From Winogradskyella aurantia (lineage in GTDB: Bacteria; Bacteroidota; Bacteroidia; Flavobacteriales; Flavobacteriaceae): a stretch of 64,000 nt of DNA. Location: the NCBI RefSeq assembly GCF_002266855.1, contig NZ_NGJN01000002.1, forward strand, positions 372,001 to 436,000, read 5' to 3'. Position numbers and translations under genes: made by a program. The notes under the pieces are model-generated. The model was given only the letters and a program-made list of their open reading frames with translations. It ran no database searches and was not told the origin of the DNA. Of the stretch, positions 44,996 to 54,381 are shown in pieces; within the stretch, counting starts at the first letter, position 1; the number at the start of each line of letters is the position of its first letter.

Positions 44996-45913
44996 TTAAA
45001 CTGTTTTTTGATTGATTTCTAAATTGTCAGTTAATTGTAAGAACTGTTCTTCCAAACTTTCCTTACGCTTGACCAGATGGGATAAAATAATATTTTTATC
45101 AAACATCATTTTATTAAACTCTGGTGATGACATGGGTTCATTTAAAAAGGCGGTTATAAGGTCACCCTCAACTTTCACTTTTCCAAAATTGGGGTTAGAT
45201 TTTAATTCCTCAAGAAGGTCGTTGTGTTTTTCCGCCTTTAGCTCAAAAAAGCCATAGCTACTTATCATCTCGTCCACACGACCTGAATACAATTTTTCAC
45301 CTTTACGCAAAACCACAACGTGCGTGCATACTTTTTCCACCTCATCCAATAAATGTGATGCCAATAAAATAGTGGTTCCATTATTAGCAATATCTTTTAT
45401 AATTTGACGTATTTGATGAATACCTTGAGGATCTAATCCGTTGGTAGGTTCATCCAAAATTAGAATTTCTGGATCATTCAGTAGGGCAGAGGCAATAGCT
45501 AACCGCTGTTTCATACCGAGCGAATAGGTTCTAAATTTACTGTCTTTACGGTCTAAAAGACCTACGATTTCTAATTTTTCGGTAATCTTTTTGTACTCAA
45601 CACCCTTTATTTTACAGACCAATTTTAAATTTTGCTCTGCCGTCATGTAAGGATAAAAGTTGGGACGTTCAATTATTGCACCAACCTGCTTTAAGGCGTT
45701 GTGGGTTGTGGTATTGCCATCAAACCAATGAAATTCACCAGAGGTTTTATTGACCACGTTTAAGACAATACCAAGTGTTGTAGACTTGCCACTGCCATTT
45801 GGTCCGAGGATGCCATAGACATTGCCTTTGTTGATAGTAAAACTTAAATCTTTAACAGCGGTTAGGTAACCAAACTTTTTAGTTAGGTTATTGATTGTAA
45901 GAATTGGCTCCAA
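44996..45913 (-). CDS. ABC transporter ATP-binding protein, TTG start
   Basis: A 305-residue ATPase with Walker A GPNGSGKST, signature YSLGMKQRLAIA, Walker B LILDEPTNGLDP and the H-loop LASHLLDEVEK. A C-terminal extension of about 85 residues follows the nucleotide-binding domain. The start is TTG at 45913, since no in-frame ATG lies between it and the upstream stop, and MEPILTINNLTKKFG is a normal N-terminus for this family. It pairs with the permease 33 bp downstream. Confidence 0.93.
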   Translation of the reverse strand: MEPILTINNLTKKFGYLTAVKDLSFTINKGNVYGILGPNGSGKSTTLGIVLNVVNKTSGEFHWFDGNTTTHNALKQVGAIIERPNFYPYMTAEQNLKLVCKIKGVEYKKITEKLEIVGLLDRKDSKFRTYSLGMKQRLAIASALLNDPEILILDEPTNGLDPQGIHQIRQIIKDIANNGTTILLASHLLDEVEKVCTHVVVLRKGEKLYSGRVDEMISSYGFFELKAEKHNDLLEELKSNPNFGKVKVEGDLITAFLNEPMSSPEFNKMMFDKNIILSHLVKRKESLEEQFLQLTDNLEINQKTV

Positions 45914-46012
45914 GATGATTGGTTTTAGATTGATTATATAGGTAAGACGAGTTAGTCTTTTTTTTGTTACATCAATCTAGTAAAATCAGGTAAATGTAGA
46001 AAATTGAAGCTG

Positions 46013-46528
46013 TTAATTCCAATTCTCATCAAACTCTAAGTCATCGTAATCATCCATGTCCAAACCATCTTCAAACTCATCATAGTCATCTAAGTCGTCT
46101 GCTTCAAAAGATTTTTCAGGTGCGTTATCTGGGATTTGTCCATGAACGAACATGAGATTGGGATAGTCCGTACCTTCTGCTTCTTCAACAATTTCTGCAA
46201 GCTCAACATAAAAGGTCCACATTTTTAGGAAGTCGTAAACGTAGATTAGTTTTGTTGAAGCCTCATGAACTACATCCTTAATAATGGTATTGCTCATAAC
46301 CTTTACCGGATTATCGGCCTCACTCATGTCAAACATCGCTATTTCTTCTCCTTGGTTCCATTCATCATCACTTATGTAAAACGAGGCCATTTCCAAACCA
46401 TCAAAACCAAATGACTGGGTAATAATGTTATGTAGGTCTTCCATAGTGTCCGATTCGCGTATTTCTAAATCACGGAACACATCCTCTTCTGTATCATTAT
46501 CTAATATGACTCTAAATCTAAATATCAT
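46013..46528 (-). CDS. pRiA4b ORF-3-like protein with acidic C-terminus
   Basis: A 171-residue soluble protein. The first 130 residues match the pRiA4b ORF-3-like (IS1096 TnpR passenger-like) family: MIFRFRVILDNDTEEDVFRDLEI, helix with IITQSFGFDG, and LIYVYDFLKMWTFYVELAEIV. About 40 residues of nearly pure Asp/Glu follow. Despite the family name, there is no sign of a transposon nearby. The function is unknown. A -7 promoter box TATCTTTG lies at 46546-46553. Confidence 0.82.
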   Translation of the reverse strand: MIFRFRVILDNDTEEDVFRDLEIRESDTMEDLHNIITQSFGFDGLEMASFYISDDEWNQGEEIAMFDMSEADNPVKVMSNTIIKDVVHEASTKLIYVYDFLKMWTFYVELAEIVEEAEGTDYPNLMFVHGQIPDNAPEKSFEADDLDDYDEFEDGLDMDDYDDLEFDENWN

Positions 46529-46545
46529 GTTTTCTAATTCTTCGG

Positions 46546-46553
46546 CAAAGATA
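46546..46553 (-). promoter_or_regulatory. -7 element upstream of the pRiA4b ORF-3-like gene
   Basis: TATCTTTG on the minus strand, 17 nt before the ATG at 46528. It lies between that gene and the ctaA stop, so the gene is transcribed apart from ctaA. Confidence 0.6.
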
Positions 46554-46557
46554 CAAT

Positions 46558-47598
46558 TTAAGTTGTTTCAAAAACAGCTGTAGTTTCTGCTCTTCTGCTA
46601 CTTTCTAAAAGTATATAGAATTGAATTCCGATAAGTATCGTTGCAATAAGTAAATGAATAGGTTGGCTAGAAAACGGAAAATTAAAGTAATACATTGCAA
46701 TGCCAGTTGCAATTTCAAGACCTATACAGAGCATAACTAAATTTATTTTTCGATATCCAAGTTGTAATTTTCTGTTCTGCCAAAATAGCCAAGCATTTAT
46801 TGCGAGTACTACAATAGATAAACTCCGATGTACGTAAAAATTCAGAGGTGCTAATTCAGCGAAATCCCAGTTAAGGTAACCGCTCAATTTATTTTGAACA
46901 TCGACAAATTGTCTCACTTGGGTTCCTAATATAATTTGAACTAGGGTTAATACTGTTGCGATCATTAGCAAATTCCTAAAGGATGCATGAAACTTTTGAT
47001 TCTTAAAATGTGATTTGGATATAAAAATGAGATATAAAATGATGGCAACAATGACTAAAGCCATCACCATGTGGGTGGTAATCTTATATGGTGCTAGATT
47101 AGAATCTACAACAGTTTTTCCCAGCCATGCTTGGAACCCCATTCCAAAGACCACCAGTAAGGATAAAATTACAAAGCGTTTTCTGTCTTTCCACAGCCAA
47201 ATAGACATCACAGTGAATAGGAGTATGGGCAATCCCGATAAGGCACCTAGCAATCTATTTATATATTCTACCCAGGTATGTAATGGATTAAAGATGGCAT
47301 AGTCGTGCGCGGTGTAAGGTTCCCAATTCTCCAGATTTAGGTTTTCTGCCGAGATAAAATCTGTTTTAGCGACCTGCAATGCTTCGTTGACAATTATCAC
47401 AACACCTTTTTCATAGGAATGGTTAGGCTTAAATTGTAAATCTGCTTTATCAGTTGGTGGAATATAATACCCAAAGCACTTGGGCCAGTCTGGACAACCC
47501 ATTCCAGAGCCTGTCATACGTACAATAGCCCCGGCTGCTATAACTAAATACACCAATACCAAGGCTACTTTTGCCGTTTTTCGAAATCTTTTTTTCAT
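46558..47598 (-). CDS. ctaA: heme A synthase
   Basis: CtaA/COX15 oxidises the methyl group of heme O to make heme A for cytochrome c oxidase. The 346-residue, eight-helix protein has family motifs [33 protein letters not shown], a THMVMALV helix, [10 protein letters not shown] and a final HLLIATI helix that supply the heme-ligand histidines. The start overlaps the stop of cca (ATGA), so translation is coupled to the CCA-adding enzyme. ctaB is not in the window. Confidence 0.95.
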   Translation of the reverse strand: MKKRFRKTAKVALVLVYLVIAAGAIVRMTGSGMGCPDWPKCFGYYIPPTDKADLQFKPNHSYEKGVVIIVNEALQVAKTDFISAENLNLENWEPYTAHDYAIFNPLHTWVEYINRLLGALSGLPILLFTVMSIWLWKDRKRFVILSLLVVFGMGFQAWLGKTVVDSNLAPYKITTHMVMALVIVAIILYLIFISKSHFKNQKFHASFRNLLMIATVLTLVQIILGTQVRQFVDVQNKLSGYLNWDFAELAPLNFYVHRSLSIVVLAINAWLFWQNRKLQLGYRKINLVMLCIGLEIATGIAMYYFNFPFSSQPIHLLIATILIGIQFYILLESSRRAETTAVFETT

Positions 47599-49016
47599 TT
47601 AGTATTTGCTGTTTGTAATCCTAACTCCTTTCCTTTTTCTAACATCAATTGAAAGGCAGCGTCGTGCTCGTTAGGAATTTCGCCTTCTAAAATAGCTTCT
47701 TTTATGGCCTCTTTTATGACCCCTATTTCGCGTGAAGGTTTTAAATCAAAGGTTGCCATAATTTCTTCACCTGTAACTGGCGGCTGAAAATTCCTAATGT
47801 GGTCACGTGCTTCGACTTCAACTATTTTATCCCTTACAATCTTAAAATTGTTATGGTATTTTTTGAACTTTTTAGGATTCTTAGTGGTGATATCTGCTTC
47901 ACAAAGTGTCATTAAGTCTTCTACATTATCACCTGCATCAAAAATCAAACGGCGCACGGCAGCGTCAGTTACATCAGTAGCTAGAACAATGGGTCTAGAG
48001 CTCATCAATACCATCTTCTGAACAAACTTCATTTTTTCATTTAAGGGCATGCGCAGCCGTTTAAATAGTTTATAAACCATTTTTGAACCCACAAATTCGT
48101 GCGCATGGAAGGTCCAACCAATCTTTTTATTGAATTTCTTTGTTGGTGCTTTTCCAATATCGTGAAGTAGGGCAGCCCAGCGCAGCCAGAGGTTATCGGT
48201 ATGTTCAGAAATATTATCAACTACTTCTAAGGTGTGGTAAAAATTATCCTTATGCCGTTGGCCTTCAATTTTGTCAATACCCTTAAGTGCGGTTAATTCT
48301 GGTAGAATCAAATCTAAAAGTCCGGTTTTTTCAAGTAATTTAAAACCAATAGAGGGTTTGTCACTTTCCAATATTTTATGGAGCTCAACAACAATGCGTT
48401 CTTTGGTAATAATTTTTATACGGTCTTTATTTGTTGAAATGGCATCGAGTGATGATTTTTCTATTTTAAACTTTAATTGGGCTGCAAAACGAATGGCGCG
48501 CAACATTCGTAAAGGGTCGTCAGAATACGTTATATCTGGATTCAAGGGTGTACGAATGATGCCGTTATCAAGGTCCCCAATACCGTTAAAAGGGTCTAAT
48601 AAATCACCAAAACTTGCTTTGTTAAGACTTAGGGCTAGTGCATTGATTGTAAAATCACGACGATTTTGATCGTCTTCAAGTGTACCATCTTCCACAACAG
48701 GATTTCTACTGTTTTCGTTGTAACTTTCTTTTCGCGCACCAACAAATTCAATTTCAATATCTTCATAACGCAACATTGCGGTGCCGTAGGTCTTAAAAAC
48801 TTGAACCTTGGGTTGGTTGGGTAAGTTTTTGGAAACTTTTTGTGCTAACTCAATGCCACTTCCAATTGCCACAATGTCAATATCTTTCGCTTCTCCACGT
48901 TCTAATAAGTAATCACGCACAAACCCACCAATGACATAGCATTTTAAATCTAATTCCTCTGCGGCTTCAGCAATAAGTGTAAAGACTTTGTGTTTTAAGG
49001 CAATTTTATGATTCAT
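47595..49016 (-). CDS. cca: CCA tRNA nucleotidyltransferase with HD domain
   Basis: The enzyme adds CCA to tRNA 3' ends. Domain order in the 473-residue protein is the nucleotidyltransferase head ([22 protein letters not shown]), the [13 protein letters not shown] region, the conserved [15 protein letters not shown], a body domain and an HD phosphohydrolase domain ([25 protein letters not shown]). The start codon is preceded by a TATCTTTG promoter box at 49042-49049. It forms a two-gene operon with ctaA. The alternative name poly(A) polymerase is less likely given the HD domain. Confidence 0.94.
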   Translation of the reverse strand: MNHKIALKHKVFTLIAEAAEELDLKCYVIGGFVRDYLLERGEAKDIDIVAIGSGIELAQKVSKNLPNQPKVQVFKTYGTAMLRYEDIEIEFVGARKESYNENSRNPVVEDGTLEDDQNRRDFTINALALSLNKASFGDLLDPFNGIGDLDNGIIRTPLNPDITYSDDPLRMLRAIRFAAQLKFKIEKSSLDAISTNKDRIKIITKERIVVELHKILESDKPSIGFKLLEKTGLLDLILPELTALKGIDKIEGQRHKDNFYHTLEVVDNISEHTDNLWLRWAALLHDIGKAPTKKFNKKIGWTFHAHEFVGSKMVYKLFKRLRMPLNEKMKFVQKMVLMSSRPIVLATDVTDAAVRRLIFDAGDNVEDLMTLCEADITTKNPKKFKKYHNNFKIVRDKIVEVEARDHIRNFQPPVTGEEIMATFDLKPSREIGVIKEAIKEAILEGEIPNEHDAAFQLMLEKGKELGLQTANTK

Positions 49017-49041
49017 TATTCCTGTAATCCTAAATAAAATG

Positions 49042-49049
49042 CAAAGATA
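49042..49049 (-). promoter_or_regulatory. -7 element of the cca-ctaA operon
   Basis: TATCTTTG on the minus strand, 25 nt before the cca ATG at 49016. A TTG at the expected spacing is not evident. Confidence 0.6.
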
Positions 49050-49130
49050 AAGATTGCTTATAGATCTATCTAAAAAGACTTAGGGTTGTTTCTGTTAAAA
49101 GTCTTAGGTTTTTATTAAAACACCCTGATT

Positions 49131-50525
49131 CTATCTTTTTTTCAATACCATTATAGGTATTGTTGTATTATCTTCTCCAACCAAGGAATAGTGTTCAATT
49201 TCGAACAACTGAAAATAATTTTTATAATCATCGAGGTAGGCGTCAGTAATAATTAAATAGTAGCCCGACTTTAGGTTGTTTACTATTGTTTTTGGATAAA
49301 AATAACCCGGAAAAGAAAATCCAATTCGGTTTAAATTAATCGACTTATAGTCCCCCAAGAAATAAAAAGCTGGAGAGACACCACTAAGGTAAACAGTAGA
49401 TTTCTGGGGTATTATATCCTTTAAAATACGTTTATTATTTTGCTGGATGTTGGAGTCTTCAATCTGATGCTTCATTTCAGAAACCAGCTTAAAACTAATC
49501 TTAACAACACCTAAAATCAAGACAACCAAAAATAAAGTTTTTGGAACCTCAATGCTCGAATATGTTAAGCCATGGACCAAAAGCAATAGAATATATGCAA
49601 ATATATACTGGTAATAGTGATCGTAAGCACCAAATAAAAATGGACTTAATGAGCAGATTACCAATAAGCTATAAAAGAATAAATCTTTGTTTTTTTTTGT
49701 TTTAAAAAGGAGAATAGGGAGTAAGAATACTATGGGAATATATAAAAAAGCGTTTAGTAAATGTCTGAATTTAAAGGTAGCATTTAATCCTGTACCAGAG
49801 CCAGAATCTAGTTTAACCCCTTGACCTAAAATAAACTCTAAAAACTCAATAAATTCAATTCCAAAAGATACATAGTAGATATACATTAATGCAATTGGCA
49901 ATAAAACCCCTAGTGTTAAAAACAAAATACTTTTGAAAAGTTGTTTTCCTCTCTGTTGCCATAAAAGATCAAGGCCAACTGGTAAAAGAATAAATAGACC
50001 GTACTGTTTAGAAAGGAAGGAACAGGCAATGCACAATCCCGTAATAAAGATTAAAACCTTGTTATGTGTTGTTTTGAACTTCAGATAAAAATAAAGTGCC
50101 ATTAATTGAAAGAGCACTGAAAACGGCTCTAAGACTAAATGGTTACCATCGTATATAAAGCACAATGCAATAAATGATAAACTTAAGAAAAGATTCAAGG
50201 CTTTATTTTTATTAATAAGCCCCATGATATGATATAGCACAAAACTGCTTGACGCAATGGCCGATAGATTTATGAAAAGTGAAATTTCAAAACTATAAGT
50301 TGTACTAAAAAAAAAGGACAAACCCATTAAAACAATTGCCATCGGATTATAGGGGGAGGCGATTTCTTTAAAGTACAATTGGCCAGCATGCATTTCTCGC
50401 ATCATACTTAAATAATAGCCTGAATCATACGAAACAAAAGGAAATACTAAAAAAACTACAGCGGATGTAACTAAAGCAATACCCAGAAAGATGGATAAAT
50501 AATTTAGCTTAATTGTTTTGCTCAT
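49131..50525 (-). CDS. GT-C fold glycosyltransferase (ArnT/PMT-like membrane protein)
   Basis: A 464-residue integral membrane protein with about eleven helices. The first outer loop holds the acidic motif VSYDSGYYLSMMREMHAGQLYFKEI, which matches the catalytic Asp region of GT39/ArnT-like enzymes. A C-terminal soluble domain (about 350-464) follows. Such enzymes use a polyprenyl-phosphate sugar as donor on the outer face of the inner membrane. The start overlaps the aminotransferase gene by 17 bp. With the upstream GtrB/ArnC-like GT2 the pair would form a flip-and-transfer route. Confidence 0.8.
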   Translation of the reverse strand: MSKTIKLNYLSIFLGIALVTSAVVFLVFPFVSYDSGYYLSMMREMHAGQLYFKEIASPYNPMAIVLMGLSFFFSTTYSFEISLFINLSAIASSSFVLYHIMGLINKNKALNLFLSLSFIALCFIYDGNHLVLEPFSVLFQLMALYFYLKFKTTHNKVLIFITGLCIACSFLSKQYGLFILLPVGLDLLWQQRGKQLFKSILFLTLGVLLPIALMYIYYVSFGIEFIEFLEFILGQGVKLDSGSGTGLNATFKFRHLLNAFLYIPIVFLLPILLFKTKKNKDLFFYSLLVICSLSPFLFGAYDHYYQYIFAYILLLLVHGLTYSSIEVPKTLFLVVLILGVVKISFKLVSEMKHQIEDSNIQQNNKRILKDIIPQKSTVYLSGVSPAFYFLGDYKSINLNRIGFSFPGYFYPKTIVNNLKSGYYLIITDAYLDDYKNYFQLFEIEHYSLVGEDNTTIPIMVLKKR

Positions 50526-51636
50526 AGTTGATAATTAAATTGGCAATGTTTTCAGCTTCGGTGAGTTGCAAGTTGTAAAATAGAGGAAGTCTTAAAAGTC
50601 TGTTTGAAAACATATCGGAATTTTTCAAAGCTCTTCCGTCATGTTTTTCAGCATAGTAAGGGCTATCATGTAATGATAAGTAATGAAAAACAGCATGGAC
50701 ACCTTCACCTTTTAAATATGCAATTAGGTGGCTTCTGTGTTCTATACTTTTACAAACGATATAAAATAAGTGTCCGTTTTGCGAGGCGTAATTGGGAACT
50801 ACAGGCAATTTAATACGTTCTAGATTAGAACTATCTAATGTGTTGTAGTACATATTCCAGATGGCTTTACGCTTGGTTTGTATAGCGTCTAAATTTTCTA
50901 GTTGTGCCCAAAGAAAGGCCGCAATGACCTCAGAAGGTAGGAAGGAAGAGCCAATATCCATCCATCCATATTTATTGACTTCGCCCCTAAAGAATTGAGC
51001 GCGGTTAGTACCTTTTTCCCAAATAATTTCTGATCTCAGTAATAGTTTTTCATCATTGATACATAGCATTCCACCTTCTCCAGAAATGATATTTTTGGTT
51101 TCGTGAAATGAAAAAGCGGCTAAATGTCCAAAACTACCTAAGGGTTTGCCTTTGTAGTAAGAGTCAATGGCCTGTGCAGCATCTTCAATAACAATGAGGT
51201 TGTGTTTTTTTGAAATAGCCATAATAGCGTCCATATCGCACGCAATACCAGCATAATGAACAATAACTATCGCTTTTGTTTTTGGCGTAATGAGTTGTTC
51301 TATCTGTTGAGGGTCAATGTTAGGATTATTCTTATAAGAATCGGCAAATATAATTTTTGCACCTTGTCTTACAAAGGCGACGGCAGATGATACGAAGGTA
51401 TAGCTGGGAATAATTACTTCATCGTCAGTTGAAATATTCGCTAAAATAGCGCACATCTCCAGGGCGTCTGTACAAGACGTTGTGAGTAAACATTTTTTAA
51501 AACCAAATTTAGATTCAAAAAAAGCATGACATTTTTTTGTGAAAATACCATTGCCAGAGAGTTTACCACTTGCTACGGCATCTTCTATATATTGTGTTTC
51601 TTTTCCAGTTAGAAACGGTTTATTAAATGGAATCAT
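50509..51636 (-). CDS. wecE: dTDP-4-amino-4,6-dideoxygalactose transaminase (WecE/RffA-like)
   Basis: A PLP-dependent sugar aminotransferase of the DegT family, 375 residues. The start MIPFNKPFLTGKETQYI, TTSCTDALEM, EDAAQAIDSYYKGKPLGSFG and the PLP lysine Lys181 in FHETKNIISGEGG match WecE closely. WecE converts dTDP-4-keto-6-deoxyglucose to dTDP-4-amino-4,6-dideoxygalactose. The genes that make its substrate (rmlA, rmlB) are not in the window. It overlaps the WecD-like acyltransferase gene upstream by 14 bp and the GT-C gene downstream by 17 bp. Confidence 0.93.
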   Translation of the reverse strand: MIPFNKPFLTGKETQYIEDAVASGKLSGNGIFTKKCHAFFESKFGFKKCLLTTSCTDALEMCAILANISTDDEVIIPSYTFVSSAVAFVRQGAKIIFADSYKNNPNIDPQQIEQLITPKTKAIVIVHYAGIACDMDAIMAISKKHNLIVIEDAAQAIDSYYKGKPLGSFGHLAAFSFHETKNIISGEGGMLCINDEKLLLRSEIIWEKGTNRAQFFRGEVNKYGWMDIGSSFLPSEVIAAFLWAQLENLDAIQTKRKAIWNMYYNTLDSSNLERIKLPVVPNYASQNGHLFYIVCKSIEHRSHLIAYLKGEGVHAVFHYLSLHDSPYYAEKHDGRALKNSDMFSNRLLRLPLFYNLQLTEAENIANLIINYEQNN

Positions 51637-52345
51637 AATTTTGTTTTAACCAAAAGTGTTGAATGATTTCTCGTTGTATAATGTTGTAGCCTAGCTTTTT
51701 ATAAAAGCCTACTGCATTTTTATTTTGTCCTTGGGTTGGTATATTTAGCGTCGGAATATGTTGAGACGCACAATACATTTCAATGTGCGTTAGGAGTTGT
51801 TTCCCTAAGCCTTGACCCTGATACTGCTCATCTACCGCAATTAAACCGATTTGTCCTATAGAATCATTTAAATTTAGTGTCGCAAAAGCTATGGGCATCT
51901 GTTTGTCGACTATATAAAATACCTTGTGTCCAAAGGTCTTGTTAACACTATTTATAACCCAAGCCTGGTAAAGTCGTTCAAATTCAGAATCCTTAAAAAA
52001 GGCGTCACATTTAAATCGACTATATTTTCCGCTTTCATAAGCTAAATTAAATAATAAATCGGGTTTTATGGGTAGGTCATCCGTATCTAAAATTGCTTTT
52101 GATAAGAGAGGTGATTCAGAGTATTCTATACGTTTTGAAAATACGATTTTTTCTTCTGTATAGCGCTGAGTATAACCTAATATAGTTACCTCTGTTTTTT
52201 TGTCTTGTTTTACTACAATTAATTCAAAGTTGTAATCGCTATCAAGTGCAATCGGTGATTTTAAAAGTCCCTCGATGTGGATTTCACCAATCTTTTTATT
52301 AAAAAAATCACTTTCCCACTTTAATATTTTAGTCGTGTAACTCAT
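51623..52345 (-). CDS. wecD: GNAT N-acyltransferase, WecD/RffC-like
   Basis: A 240-residue acyltransferase of the GNAT fold. The C-terminal half has the acetyl-CoA binding region LIAVDEQYQGQGLGKQLL and NAVGFYKKLGYNI. The first 110 residues form the extra N-terminal domain of WecD (TDP-fucosamine acetyltransferase). Because the next gene encodes a WecE-like aminotransferase, the likely acceptor is the 4-amino group of its dTDP-sugar product. The acyl chain is unknown. Its start overlaps the GT2 gene end by 17 bp. Confidence 0.82.
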   Translation of the reverse strand: MSYTTKILKWESDFFNKKIGEIHIEGLLKSPIALDSDYNFELIVVKQDKKTEVTILGYTQRYTEEKIVFSKRIEYSESPLLSKAILDTDDLPIKPDLLFNLAYESGKYSRFKCDAFFKDSEFERLYQAWVINSVNKTFGHKVFYIVDKQMPIAFATLNLNDSIGQIGLIAVDEQYQGQGLGKQLLTHIEMYCASQHIPTLNIPTQGQNKNAVGFYKKLGYNIIQREIIQHFWLKQNYDSI

Positions 52346-53258
52346 CTACGATATAAAGTGGTCTGTTTTTTACCTGATTGAATACTTTTCCTAAATAAAT
52401 ACCTGTTATTCCTAATATGGTAATAATAATACCTGAAAAAAAGCAAATGCCTATAAATATGGAGGCGTAGCCCATGACTTCAATTTTATTGAAAATAGCT
52501 TGAAAAAAAACATAGATAGCCGCTAGAAATGAAAGCGTAGACACAAGAATTCCAAAGTTTAAAAAGAGACGTAAAGGCCTGTCGGAAAAGGATATTATGG
52601 TATTAAATGCCAGTTTAAACAATGTTAAATAGGAGTAGGAGGATTTACCTTCAATTCTCTCAGCATGTTCTACATGGATGGCCGTTTGTTTGTAGCCCAC
52701 CCAATTAACGAACAGCGGAAAAAATGAAATTTTATCACCAATTTGAAGGACGTTTTTAATCACTTTTTTATGGTACACTCCAAAATTGGCAATTTCGTTG
52801 TCTATAGAAATTCCGGAAAAATAATTGAAAAATATGTAAAAAAGTTTCGACGTATACTTTTTTAAAAACGAATCTTTTCTTTTAGTTCGTTTTGCAAGAA
52901 CAACATCGAAACCTTCCTGTGCTTTATTATAAAGTTTTATGATTTCTTTGGGTTGGTCTTGTAAATCGCAATCCATTACAACAATCCAATTGCCTTTTGC
53001 TTGAGATAAGCCAGCCATAATTGCCGGATGTTGTCCGAAATTTCGACTCAACCTAATACTTTTAACCTCTGGATTGGTTTTTGATAGTTGCTTCATTTTT
53101 TCCCAGGAGCCATCGGGACTTCTATCATCAACCAAAATTATTTCATAAACAACGTTGAGTATTTTTAATGTCTCCTTAAGTCTTAAAACCAAATCATCAA
53201 CAATGTTTTCAGCTTTATAAACTGGACTCACAATAGATATTTCAATAGTTTCCGCCAT
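52329..53258 (-). CDS. GT2 polyprenyl-phosphate glycosyltransferase (ArnC/GtrB-like)
   Basis: A 309-residue GT2 enzyme. The nucleotide-sugar region has VSPVYKAENIVDDLV, ILVDDRSPDGSW, SRNFGQHPAIMAGL and the DCDLQDQP motif. Two membrane helices close the protein (about 225-248 and 262-290). This layout is that of ArnC, GtrB and DPM1 enzymes, which load a sugar onto polyprenyl phosphate. It is the first of four overlapping genes (GT2, GNAT, WecE, GT-C). It starts 6 bp after the GT4 gene. Confidence 0.9.
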   Translation of the reverse strand: MAETIEISIVSPVYKAENIVDDLVLRLKETLKILNVVYEIILVDDRSPDGSWEKMKQLSKTNPEVKSIRLSRNFGQHPAIMAGLSQAKGNWIVVMDCDLQDQPKEIIKLYNKAQEGFDVVLAKRTKRKDSFLKKYTSKLFYIFFNYFSGISIDNEIANFGVYHKKVIKNVLQIGDKISFFPLFVNWVGYKQTAIHVEHAERIEGKSSYSYLTLFKLAFNTIISFSDRPLRLFLNFGILVSTLSFLAAIYVFFQAIFNKIEVMGYASIFIGICFFSGIIITILGITGIYLGKVFNQVKNRPLYIVDELHD

Positions 53259-53264
53259 GAGGAT

Positions 53265-54377
53265 TTATTGGTTTTTTGGATTTAGACTTTTATATAATTT
53301 GATGGTTTTGTCTGCCATCACTTCAGACGTAAAATTTTCTAAAAGCAGGTCATAGGCCTTTTGCGTAATTTTAGACCTAAGCGTGTCGTCATCCATTAAT
53401 CGTTTAATGTTCATCGCTAAATTTTTAAAATCTTTAGCTTCGGACAGCAAACCGGTTTCATTATGTGTAATTGCTTCAGGAATACCACCAACATTAGTGG
53501 ACACTACAGGTACCTTATAATAAAATGATTCTAAAATACTCAATGGCAACCCTTCACTTTGAGAACTCATTAAAAATACGTCAAATTGAGAGGTGTATTT
53601 GTAACCATCTTTGATAAAACCTGTAAACGTTATAAACTTTTCTAAGTTATTCGCTTTAACTTGTCCCTGTAATGTAGAAGTAAAATCTGTAAACCTACCT
53701 ATTTGTAAGGCATGTATGTTTTGTATGTTTAAAGTATTTACTAAATAATCTATAGTGTTTACAAAAGTAGTCAAGTCTTTGGCATTAACGTGGTTAGCAA
53801 CGTTCCCAATTATAATGCAGTTTTTTCTAATATTAAAGGATTCGTAAATATCAACTTCTTTATGAACTTGTAATTCAGTAGGATTTAAACCATCCCTTAA
53901 AACCATGAGTTTATGATGGTTTTTTGAATATAATAAGTCCTTAAAACGCTCCTTAATCGCTTCTGTGACGCAGGTGACCTTAGCTATGCCTTTGTAGTTG
54001 TATTTAACTTTACTGAGCATACTAGAGCTAGTACTCATGTCTTTTTTAGAAAAAATACATTGACACGGTAAATTATATAATAAATCGGCGAGCATATAGG
54101 TAAGAACAAATTTACCATTATGGATATGTATGATATCTATATTTTTTTCAATCACAGTTTCCTTTAGAGCCTTTAATAAAGAGGGATTGTAGGCTTTCCG
54201 TTTTGGAACTGCAATAATTTCTCCTCGTATTTTTTCTTTATATTCGAGAAGAATAGACGTATCAAAACAAAATATATAATTTTCGATCCCTTTTTTTTCC
54301 GTTGCCTCAACTAAATAGATGAGCTGCTGTTCGCTGCCACCAAATTTAATATTGCTCGAAAGATGAAGAATCGTCAT
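53265..54377 (-). CDS. GT4 family glycosyltransferase
   Basis: A 370-residue GT-B enzyme. The N-terminal half has ILHLSSNIKFGGSEQQLIYL (acceptor domain). The C-terminal half has the donor site ...MSSQSEGLPLSILESFYYKVPVVSTNVGGIPEAI with the EX7E motif typical of GT4. It probably adds a sugar to an LPS or polysaccharide chain in the cytoplasm; the sugar cannot be told. It lies 4 bp after the gene at 54382 and 6 bp before the GT2 gene, all in one direction. Confidence 0.92.
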   Translation of the reverse strand: MTILHLSSNIKFGGSEQQLIYLVEATEKKGIENYIFCFDTSILLEYKEKIRGEIIAVPKRKAYNPSLLKALKETVIEKNIDIIHIHNGKFVLTYMLADLLYNLPCQCIFSKKDMSTSSSMLSKVKYNYKGIAKVTCVTEAIKERFKDLLYSKNHHKLMVLRDGLNPTELQVHKEVDIYESFNIRKNCIIIGNVANHVNAKDLTTFVNTIDYLVNTLNIQNIHALQIGRFTDFTSTLQGQVKANNLEKFITFTGFIKDGYKYTSQFDVFLMSSQSEGLPLSILESFYYKVPVVSTNVGGIPEAITHNETGLLSEAKDFKNLAMNIKRLMDDDTLRSKITQKAYDLLLENFTSEVMADKTIKLYKSLNPKNQ

Positions 54378-54381
54378 ATTT

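Noticed and set aside
46013..46528. Mobile element suggested by the family name of the pRiA4b ORF-3-like protein
   Set aside because: No transposase, terminal repeats or target duplication lies near; the family is widespread in chromosomes.
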